Assembly (NCBI RefSeq): GCF_026151205.1
Contig: NC_087072.1
Coordinates: 24,767,799 to 24,827,798, forward strand
Length of the DNA: 60,000 nt
Source: Bolinopsis microptera
Lineage: Eukaryota; Ctenophora; Tentaculata; Lobata; Bolinopsidae
Direction: 5' to 3'
A program made the translations under genes and the position numbers. The notes beneath the pieces were generated by a model. The model was not told where the DNA came from. It made no database searches and was given only the letters and a program-made list of their open reading frames with translations. Every line of letters starts with the position of its first letter. The stretch's first letter is position 1. Below are positions 13,445 to 24,600 of this stretch, in pieces.

Positions 13445-13862
13445 CCTGGGGACCTCATTCACCTAACCATGTGCTTTCGCGCCACTTCGGGCGCGCTTGT
13501 TTTACAAGTCAAGAGGCCTCAGAGCAAGGGACCTCAGGCTATTGTATTTATGTTTCGATTCTTAAAATTTGATTTAAGAAGTTATTACAATGCACGAAAT
13601 TTGGGGAGTTTAGTGTGTTTCATGCTTTTGCCGGAGATATAAACGGAACCATTTTATTTGAAAAAAATACATTTGTTGCGCGGCGCGCGCGAGATGATGG
13701 AATTGCGAAGTGATAATGAAAATAATTGGCGTAGCTAAGTAAAAAACCGCCAAACTCACGTTTAGCTTTACTGGCCACTGGGCCGCGCTCAGCCTGTCAT
13801 TCCGCCGAATCTTTATTCTTTATGCTTATGAACATGATAGCATGACTCCTGAGGTCCCCAGG
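13445..13862. mobile_element. palindromic MITE family, copy 1
   Basis: 418 bp from CCTGGGGACC to GGTCCCCAGG, flanked by TTTA and TAAG. The right arm GCGCTCAGCCTGTCATTCCG is shared with the copies at 14.5 and 18.4 kb. The left interior (CCATGTGCTTTCGCGCC...GCGCGCTTGTTTTACAA) repeats a segment at about 13190-13235. Confidence 0.6.
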
Positions 13863-14500
13863 TAAGATTAAGTCTAGCTATGAGTATTAACTTATGAACA
13901 AATATATTTATAACATATAAACCGAAACGCAAGCTTGAAACTGCACAGTGCACTAGTCACTGGTGCCTTTTTGAAAAAATGTAAGTTACAAACTTAATTG
14001 ACGATGTCAATTCATGGCAGCTCGGCGCGGCACAGTAGCGCATTTCGCCGATCTAGGCAGTGTCGCTGTGAGAAGCCTCATTGAGTGCGCGGCGCGGCAC
14101 AGTAACGCATCGCGCTTCAAGTTACAAACCTATTCACGAAGCCTTAGTATTTATAGTAAGCGTTTAATTTTATATTTCTTCGAAACACCAGACTAGGATG
14201 GAGCTCAAGGAAGTCACATGCCGTCTTTGTTGTTTGTACGTTATGAATCGAAAAGCAACTCACTAATACTATCGAAAACTGGGCAATTTATATTTATATA
14301 CATATGTTTAGATCCCGACGACTTCTCCATTCTCCAGCTTTCTTTAATGTTTAATATTATAAGAGAGATCAGGCGAATCAAGTTAAACTAAAAAGAAGTT
14401 AGATATGAATTTATAGTACTTTAGATCAATTATAGGTTGTCTGGTTCATAATCAGCTAGTAGTAGTTGAAGTTCAACATGTTGAAGCACCTATTAGTTTA

Positions 14501-14685
14501 CCTGGGGACCTCAGGCTATCATGTTCATTAACGAAGCGAATAGAGATTAGGCGGAATGACAGGCTGAGCGCGGGCCAGTTACTATTAGTATATATTGCCT
14601 TACTGGGCGGCGCTCAGCCTGTCATTCCGCCGAATCTTTATAATTATTATTATGTTTATGAACATAATAGCCTAGGGTTCCCAGG
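14501..14685. mobile_element. palindromic (foldback) MITE, copy 2
   Basis: 185 bp, nearly a perfect palindrome: arms of about 75 bp (CCTGGGGACCTCAGGCTAT ... GGCGGAATGACAGGCTGAGC and its reverse) around a short AT-rich centre. No coding capacity. Confidence 0.75.
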
Positions 14686-14839
14686 TAAATATTGCCCAAT
14701 TACGCTGCAAATGATGTTAACAGCATGCCGATTCAGTGACATTTGACGGAGCAGGCAAGCCGCCTCGGGGTTCGGTAGGTTAATATATAAACCTAAATAA
14801 CAACAGGGTCACTTTAAAATTAAAACAAATTGATAAACC

Positions 14840-14845
14840 TTTATT
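14840..14845 (-). terminator. possible polyadenylation signal of the CARMIL-like gene
   Basis: AATAAA on the minus strand (GGAAAAATAAAGG), about 770 nt after the stop codon. Other AT-rich variants lie nearer, so the true site is uncertain. Confidence 0.25.
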
Positions 14846-15611
14846 TTTCCGACAAATCTCAAATGTTTCATACAAAAGTCAGCTCACACACATAATCCAG
14901 TAAAAACAAAACGTATCTAGAGCTAATGTTACTAACTGATTTGATAGGAGTCAGGATTACTGTGTTACTACTACTATTACAGTTACAATCCACTTCCTCG
15001 TACGATTCCAATTAAAAATATTTAATCCAAGTTAGCAAAACTTAATAAATCGAATCTGTTAGTATTGATAAGTGTATTTAACAGGCTTGTTCGCAAGTTG
15101 GACTGTCTAGTGTCTATTGGACTGAGCAGTCATCAATCATAATAATGATATACAAATAAATCCTTACAAATGCCCACCAATATCTAACGTCTTTTAGCTC
15201 ATACTGTTTCATCATAATGAAGATAAACAAAATGGTGAGCGGGTAAATTAATAATATTGCGATTGAATTTGAATCATGGAATCTGAATCCAATATTTAAC
15301 TCGGATTGATTAAAAATAGTAAAATCATAAAAATCAATTTTCATAAAAACAATCAATCTGGTAATTTGCCTTGTACAAATTTATCTTATTAAGTGATGAA
15401 GACTGTCGAGGAATCTAGCGTAATTTTGATATAATAAGTCACCATTTAAAAGAGAAATTGCACCGCTTACTTTTCTCTTTTCTACATTATTAAAATAAAT
15501 CTCATAACAAATCTCCAAATCTTAACAACGTAATGAAAATTTAACATAATTTTGTACATAGTCTTCACACGCAGTTGATCTAAAAATTCCCATAATATAA
15601 AATCCCTAGAC

Positions 15612-15665
15612 TCAGGATTGTTTGCCCCAAGACTTGGTCCGAATGTTAGGCTTTTCCGGTGTCTC
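15612..15665 (-). CDS. CARMIL-like terminal exon
   Basis: 54 nt, phase 0; acceptor TTTCTCAG. Reads ETPEKPNIRTKSWGKQS and stops with TGA. The ETPEK start repeats the start of exon 19. The RTKSWGKQ end resembles the RRSWGQQ near the CARMIL1 C terminus. Confidence 0.8.
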   Translation of the reverse strand, partial: ETPEKPNIRTKSWGKQS

Positions 15666-18600
15666 CTGAGAAATATATTAGATTATTAATACTTTTAGAT
15701 TATAATTAATACTTTTGATCGATGCTGTTAAATAAGTTTTAAACTTATTTCTTCAATGCTATCCACATGGAACTGTGGCTGATTCTCAGGGTAGGCAACG
15801 ATAATTTTATCAGCAGTTTTTAGTGCTTATTACAGCTTTTGATGATAAAAGCATGATTATCTATGAACTGGAAAATTGAAAGATATAATATTTGTTCAGG
15901 AAGGAAGTTTTCAGCATGGTTTTTACAACAACTGCAGACAGCGAGGAACCATATTAGCGACAAAAAGAAGCGATATAAATGAGTACGTTATAGAACTAAA
16001 TGTCACAGGTCGAAAGAGAGGTATAATGATTATACCACTGTCCTAAACAAATATGGAGATATTTCGGAACGCATCATATACTTCACAACACAATACGGAC
16101 ATAATTTACATATTTATCATACTTGTCACGTGACATACTTATCGCATTGATTTAGAGCTCTTTCCCGTTCTAGACAACTAAGCAGAACACATTTTACTAC
16201 TTTTAATTGCAGATAAATATCAACCTATAAATGTGGGGAAACTTATCTAACATTTGGCTGGATTTCATTAAATTAAATTTCAATTAAAACAATTAGGATA
16301 ATTACTTACTGGAGTTTTACGGGAACCAGAACCAAGAGATCCTGGACTGCGTGGTCGATTAGCGTCGGGTTTAGGGAAAATATTTAATCCACCTTTCGGT
16401 TTCGCTCTGAAAAGAAGATGCCATCAGTTTAAAGAGATAAGTTAATGAAATGAAATGAGGTATTTATATCCCGCTCATATGATTAACCAACAACACAAGG
16501 AAGGTGGTTAACCATGTCAGAGCGGCTGACTGTGAGTGATGTGAGCAAATGTGTAAAAATGAACAAGAGTATAACGTAATATTAATATAAGACTATTTGA
16601 TTTGATTTGAAACTTTTACAAAATAGCAAGTATACAAATGTACAGCAATTCGAACAAACATATAAAATGGGCCGAAATGTATAAATGCTAAAAAGCGTGG
16701 GTCAGTGAAACAAGTACAGAGGACAACTTTCAGAACAAGAGGCCGCCCAAAGTCTCAATAACATCACCTCCACCTAGTAATAAAATTATGAAATGTGAAA
16801 AGTGTGAAACAATCAAATAATAATGTATGAATATAATATAATTGTCTCTCAAATACAGATAACGTCCGTTAACTCTTAAAATACCCCTACAAGTATATAT
16901 TATACTGATCGGTGGTGTCCGAGAAACATGAATTACGTCATCATGGTGTCTTCTTAACCCGGCTACAGACCTTCCCGTTACGGATGTAGTGGTCGAGATG
17001 AGTCTGTTCAGCCCTCTTCTTCTTCAGGTCAGTTACCACGTTCTTCCTTGCTGCACGCTCTTCACTGGATCTATCAGGACAGATCCATACATTTTTGTGT
17101 GCATCAGCCATCTTCAGTCTCCCTGTTTTCATCAGAATCTGATGAACTGCTGTTGAGCTTGGGACGGTGATCTTGACTGGTCGGATAGCCGTACCAGGCC
17201 TCTTCCAGCCGACTCTAGTCGCTTCAAAATGAGGTTTCTCCCCGATCTCCTCCAATAGTGCGGTTACCAGAGCTGGTAGCTGTTCTTCATCCTCTTATTT
17301 CAGACCAAACACTATCAGATTCTTGCTCCTGTCCTCCTCTGCAGCCACACTCTTCATTACATTCTTCAGAATTTTACTGTTGCAGACCGCGCCACTTGTG
17401 CTGTTCTTTTGTACAGCTGCACTGTAGCTCTTAATTCCTGTCTCCACCGTTGTTTGTACTGTCTCTTCAACTGACGTCTTAAACAACTGTAGTTGTTCGT
17501 CCTTCTGCACTAGCAACTGGTCCTGCAACCTGACCATCTTTTCCTTGTCTGCTAGTGCTTCCGTCTTGAGGCACTCAACGATTTCCATCATAGCGCTCAT
17601 CTGACTACTCTGCCGTCGTACGAGGTCTGCTGCTTGCATAACCCAGTTTGCCATATACCTTTTATAGATAGACGGAGACATGAGTATTTCCTGGTCCATA
17701 TTTCCACGAATTTCGAAGTTTTCTAATTTCAGTTCTCTTGCCATCGAAGTAAACCATCTTTCAGTACAGCCCTCTACATCTTCCTTTTCTTCGTAGTTTA
17801 AATCCTTGATTTTCTTCTGAGATCGGGTCAAATTCAGATCATCCTCCGTGGTGTACATTGTATAGTAATGTACAATTACACACGCAAAGGCTAACTACGC
17901 GGTAGCAGCAAACTGAACTTATCGCTAAGTTACAAAAGATAAGGGAGCTCGATAATTGCAACGTAAGCTACACACACTACACACATTGATAATTGATGAT
18001 ACAAAAGATTGATGATACAAAAGAACTTTAAATAAGGACTGATAAAGTATTGTAAGAACTTTGAACTAACTTGGGAACGGGCGGTGAAGCTTTGTCATCG
18101 GATTCCGTAGTTTTCTCCTCAGATTCAACGGCTTTGTTCCGTGACTTTAACTTTCCTGCTAGCTCGTTTCCGATCCCTCCTCCCATGCCGAATCCCATAC
18201 CGGGCATCGCTCTGGCACCAGGTGGTCGATAGGGTGCTTTCTTTGGCGCTGGTGATTTTTCAGGGGTCTCTGGAAATTTGAGATTAAGTAAAACAGTTTT
18301 GCTAACTTTCGGGACGTAAAAATACGGACAACCACGCCTCACATAATATCACATGATATAAATGATTGAAAAAAGTAGTTCCTCAATAACATAGCAACAA
18401 GTAATAACAACAATCCTACTTACTGGGCCGCGCTCAGCCTGTCATTCCGCCTAATCTCTATATTATGAACATAATAGCCTGAGGTCCCCAGGTAACAATC
18501 CTACCTGTTGATGGTTCTGAGGATTCAGCTTTTGGTTCGGGTGTAGTCGGCTTCTTCCTACCGCCCAGCTTGTTCATTAGCTCGCTGTTCATTGCTCCCA

Positions 18601-21600
18601 TGCCCATACCCATCATACCCATCGGTTTTCCATAAGTCCTGCAATAGTTTAAGGGTTGATAAGAGATATCCGAGCATGATGAAAAAGTAATAGATTAATC
18701 GTAAATAATAGAGGTTCATAGCGTCACAGTTTTGATTTCAGAGTAACTTACTTTTTAGGTTTTGGTTTGACTTCGGGCTCAGGTGTTGGAGGCTCGGGGG
18801 TTCCATTCTGTTCGTTCCTGTCACTAGCTGCTGCCACTTCAAATGGATCTAGAGTTGTGATAGCTAGGGACTTGGTAGGTCGATGCTTCTTCTTGGGTCC
18901 TCTTACACGGGTTTTAGTGACCGAAGTGAGAGCAGCAGTATCCTCAATCACATTGAAGTCAAGTGAAGAGGTTGTCTCTCCATTTGTAAGCTCCAACCCG
19001 TCCGCCTCCTGCATAAATAAAGCGTCAACAAACTGATTCACATTTTATTCACAGTTATTATTTTGTAAATATAAATCAGATAAAGTATAGTTAGAATGTA
19101 GGCGAGACAAAATCATTCGCCCAGACAAACTATACATTAAACAGACAGGCAACATAGCTGGCCCCGGTGGTAGCTCAACTATAAACATGTTACCACACTC
19201 GGCAACACTAAATAGAAATAACTGTTCACCTTGTCAATATCGCACATTGTTTCAGTCTAAAAATACAACACAAACGAAGCAGCACACAGCACACTGTGCT
19301 TGAAGTGCTAATAACTTAATGAAAAAGTGTTGAGTGAATTTGCGGAGTGTTATACACTGCATTACACACAACAACCTGGCTCTGACGAACCATTAATGTT
19401 GCTTTTTAAATTACCCGCATTTAACAAATTTCAAACAGAGTATAAAGCAGTACCCCGGAAAGGTGTTACCTGTCTCGCATAAATTATGAAAGTGAGACGC
19501 AAAGTACAATGTCGGATAAGGTGGATATTGTCTACGTGCCTGGTTCCCTTTAATTAAGTAAAGAACAGCCTGTTTAGTATAAATACTAGAAACTTAAAAA
19601 CTCACCGCCGTAACGTCGGGTTTATCCTCTGTGACTACCTTCACCTCGGCAACTTCCTTATCATTTTCTGGTTCTTCTGCGGGTTTCTCTACATCATCTG
19701 ATGTCTCTGGTTCTTTTTCAGCTTCTATTTCTACTTCAGCTTCTTCCTTAGCTTCTGTTTCTTTTTTGGGCTCTGCCTCTTTTTCAGGCTCAGCCTCTTT
19801 TTCAGGCTCTGCCTCTTTTTCTGTTTCAAGAACGCCAGTTTCTTCTTCCGGTTCAACCTCCTTCTCGGTTACCTCTGGTGTTTCTGGCTCGACGACAGGT
19901 TTGTCAACTACCACAGGCTTTTCTACGACCACAGGCTTTTCTACGACTGCGGGCTTTTCTACAACTGCGGGTTTTTCTACAACTGCAGGCTTTTCTACAA
20001 CTACGGGTCTTTCTTTGGCAACAGGTTTTTCCTTAACATCTGGTTTCTCTTCAGGTATAGGGGTAATCTCAACCTCGATACTCAGACTCACACCACTCTT
20101 GATACCTGAGTGATAGAATTAATTAAATGAGAGAGCAACAAACAAGAAATCATCAGCAACTGCATTACTGGGCCATTACTAAAACTCATAAGATAATACA
20201 AAAATAGAAAATAAAATCATTACGTTCTCCAACTGGAAGAGCTGAGTTTACTAAAACCACACTACGGTCACTCTCCAGCTCCAACTCTGTATCTTTCTTC
20301 ATTTTCCGGCCAAAAAACGTAATTTTACTACTAAAACACATGTGACTACATTGTTCCAGCGCAACGAGTAATCATACGATTCTAACTATGCACTAAAGAA
20401 TGCTATGTACTGTAAATATCCAGACAGTCGAGTAGGAGTACATATTATAGTGCACTAAACGGTGAGGGAGACTTCTAATATATAGGAAATCTCATCGAAC
20501 TGGTGTAATAAGTACTTAATGTACATATTGAATGTATAAATCTTATGTAATTCTTACTAGAATTATTTGGCTTCACTTAAATGTGAGATGAAAGTTATGG
20601 TAGTCAGTCTGCTTACAGTAACGAAATATGGCACTAACACCAATTATAGAAATCTTAATATTCATGACAGGAACAATGTTATACTGCTGAACTAAAGGAC
20701 TTGCTCGGCAGTATTCTAGAGTACATTAAACTTCTATACATTGTACATTGTATAATGTATACAGGTGTGTTTGTACATGTAGAAAAACAAACGTGCATCG
20801 TGTACCAATCAACAGCGACATAAACACCACTACTCACTCTCAGAGTCAGCCTCAGAAGAAGCTCTGGACGGAACAAGGGCTTCCTTGTCAGAGCTGACAA
20901 TAGAGTCAGCAACCGACTTCCGTTTGCTGGGCTTGGCGGGAACTGAGGGTTTAGGTTTGTTGATCGAGGAGACCGATGCTGATCTGGGCGTGGGCGGATC
21001 ATTCCTCACTGAAACGGGAGTAAATAATTATTACACGCTCACAAACGTGGATATAACTGAAAGAAGTGCGGTCTGAACAGAAAAGAAATAAACTGAGCTA
21101 CTACAGAATTATTCATATTGTTCATAATTCGATCAATGACTCTATGAGTACAATAGATTGATTAACAAAGAATTCAAAGATTTTGGTTAACCTATTTCCT
21201 TTCGTTTCTCGGTGTAAGTGAAGCGACGTTGTTTGATGCTCTCATCAATCTCCTCCTCCTGCTCATTCTCCTGAAAATAGAGCTGTTAGTAAAGTAGAAC
21301 GATCACTTGGCGAACACAACAAATGAAATGAACGATGATATGGTAAAACTCGTCAAAATAGAGATTACTGTAGTGGGCACTAAAAGAATATCAACTATAA
21401 AGATAAGTGAATTTTGGGGGGAAACGTTTAATTATGCATCTGCATAAATGCATACTATACAGCCTGTTCTGTAATCACCTTTAGTGGGGTGTATTTGGAA
21501 GTAGACTTGTCTCCCTCATTTTTATCCTTAGCCCCCCGCAAGCAGGCTAAGCACGCACCCATCTAGCTCATTTCCGTAAACCCAGACCTTGAGACGCGGG

Positions 21601-24600
21601 ATTCTTACATACACAACTGGTGTTTTCTACTTTCAGATATTCAACAGATATTTAACAGATATTCAACAGATATTTTCTACTTTCAGTGGAATTATTGTGG
21701 AAAAATTGCAAGATATGAATGAAATACTGAGAAACAAATATAAATTGGAACAGGAAGCAGCTGAGTCAACTGTGGTGCAGTAGAAGCAGGAAGTCGAGGA
21801 AAGGCAGAGCACGGTGCGATTTATGCGAACACGCGAGAGAAGCTGTCATCTAAGGGTAAGTGAGAGCGGGAGGGATGGTTATTGTAATAGGTTCATCTCA
21901 ATCATCCCAAATAAGGTCACATAGTCAGCCACAATTATACCATATATAGCCATGTGACCACGCTCATTCGAGCAACTTCAGGTCGGTAGAAGTTATGATT
22001 CACGTCAATGTAAACCAAGTTTACGGCCCAAATACAAATCAACCGTTAGAAGGGGCGTGACACTAGATATCTGACGTGTAGAGGTATAGATGAAGGTTAG
22101 TGCAGCATAACAAAGGGGCGTGACTAAAGCTGGAGATACGACAGAGTACCGTGGAGCAGTATTACGACACTAAGATAGAGTGCTCAGTGCTGGAGATACG
22201 ACAGAGCACTGTGGATCAGTATTACGACACTAAGCTGCACACTAAGTGCTGCACTCACTTAGGGTAGGGTGCAGCTACTGAACAAAGGAGCTAATCACGA
22301 GCTGACGCCAGTATCTCATCTACATTCCACATTCTGCCTAGGAGCAATGATCGTGTCTCCCAAGGTAACCACGTAGTAGTTAACAACTCCTCACAGTGAA
22401 TAGTGAACTCTACCGCTCTTTGCCACAGGGTTGGAGCCTAGACTGGAGAGTAGAGAATGGAGAGAGAGCTAGAGTTAAAACTGTGTGTGCGAGAGAGCAG
22501 AGTGCAACGATCTCTAACGTGTAATAGTAAAGTGTGTAACTGAAAACTGAAAACAACATCTTGTTGCTACAAATGGAGAAATTGAAGTGTGCCTGTTAAA
22601 CTTATGAGGAGATGTCAACTCTGATCACGTTTTAGAATTTCCGTCTTATTTTCTCCAAATTAGGACGTGTTAAAATACGTGAACTAACTTAAAAACGAAA
22701 AAGTTAATCGACACATAAGAAATATGTACATAGCTCGTTGTCAAATATAAACTGTAAAGGAACACTCGGCGAACAAAGAACACAACATTGAATTGAAGAT
22801 TAAAGTAAATTTCTTCTCATATTACAATAGGATGGCGTCTCCAAACCTATAATCAATGATATTCTTGTTAAACTTGTTGGCTTACAACTAATAACATACT
22901 CAAGCATTTTGCTTGAAATAAGTCAATTATTTAAGAAGCATGCTATAAATGTAACACCAGTTACAATATAGTCGGAGAAGAGACACACACAACAAACAAG
23001 ACACAGGACCAAGAAGACCTAAATTTAGCTAGTAATAAAGGTAGCTGCAGACACACAAAGCCTTGAGATGAGGTTATATGGAGTTCGTAGCGGAAATGGA
23101 CGAGAGAGTGTACTTGTATAGCACAAAGTACATACACATGACCGTTACGATCTCAAATCAGCTGATAAACTGATAAATGTACTGTTTATCACAGCACTGG
23201 GTTTTTTAAATTATGAGGGCGAGGTCAAGTAAACAAAAACCAACGAAAGGCCGGAGCCAACGGTTTAGAAGTGAAATCATACGACTGCAGACACACGATG
23301 CAAATAAAATCGATATAACCTGCAAAATTAATCCGGGAGCACGAAATCAAAAGGGAAATAATACACAGATAGGGTGACTCGACGATACGAGAGAGTAATC
23401 CAGTAGTGACATATTATCAGACAACATTTTATCAGACAAGAGGCAGATTTGAGAGCGTAAAAAGCAAATGGACACGAGAGGAGAGGACACACAAAGCGAC
23501 CTCTTACACAAGGAAACAATTATGCACTTAGAGAGCCTGCTGGAGAGAGAGGGAGAGAGGGAGAGAGAGCGGGGCAACACCAGCTCCACTCTCTCTTACG
23601 AAGTGGTGACGTCATGTGGGGCTCTGGTGACGTCATCTGGTGACGTCATCACATTAGAACGTGTGTCTTTTGTTAAGGTGTTCATCATTGGAATGTACTC
23701 CAGCAGCGGAGAATGTGTAGATAGTTGTGGAGTACAATCATTGATTGATAAGGTACCAACAAAACGTTAAGAGTTCTCGGATGATTCTTGATATTAGTGT
23801 ACAATGCGCGTTAAAGTGATGCAAGCTTTGACTTACTTTTAATTTTAAAATGCATAATGCAATAAGCTATTGGGCTAATCTGCCAGCACAAAGCAGAGAA
23901 ATGACCCAATTATTCAGATGAGGTCCCTTCGCCACGGCATGCAATACTCAGGACGTGCATGGCAACAAATACAAAGTTAGCAGCGATACAAAATGTAAGA
24001 GTGGACCTCTTGACAAAAGAAAGGATTTATTATGTCAAACTGGCGACTCTAGGAAACATTGGGTGTAGACTGTAGAATGTAAGGATTGTGTGTACAATTT
24101 GGACCTTGAAATAGGAAGTGAAACTGTAGCTACAAGGACAATGGCCATACACCTTTGACCTGGTAGATAGGAAGACCTTTTAAACAGGTTGACTGTTTTA
24201 TCAGAGAATTGCGTAATTCACATCTCAGTGATATTACACATATTACATGCTCCATTTCAGTGATATTACACATATTACATGCTCCATTTCAGTGATATTA
24301 CACATATTACATGCTCCATTTGATTATTATACGGTACAAACAAACAATAGAGTGATATTTCAGAGAGCCGGCATGCATGGTGTAGGTGAAATAAACAATT
24401 CGAGAAACGGCAGTCAAAGTCTCATAGACTCCACAAGAGAACACACTAGGACCCTTGCTTGTCAAATTTCTTATACAATAAACAGTGTACACAGACCACA
24501 GTATAACATGTTGTGTATAATACACAAACTTCCTCTCTCTCGAGATAGCATTGCTTGAGAGAGACAAGCGATCAGTTGGAATGTTGCCAGTAAAAATATG

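Larger units (their letters stand above)
8832..15611. other. intergenic stretch between the unknown gene and the CARMIL-like 3' end
   Basis: Apart from the MITEs and the LINE fragment, nothing coding is seen. It includes (TA)n at about 9390-9408, C-rich runs at 10417-10470 and 10624-10657, and a CG-rich short direct repeat (GGCGCGGCACAGTA) at 14026 and 14091. Confidence 0.5.

Noticed and set aside
17295-17858. Reading the two parts of the LINE ORF1 as two separate genes
   Set aside because: Both parts share one frame and one domain series, broken only by a single TAA.
23328-23770. Overlapping frames near 23.3-23.8 kb
   Set aside because: Built on a GA-rich repeat and the CRE cluster, open on both strands, without splice context.
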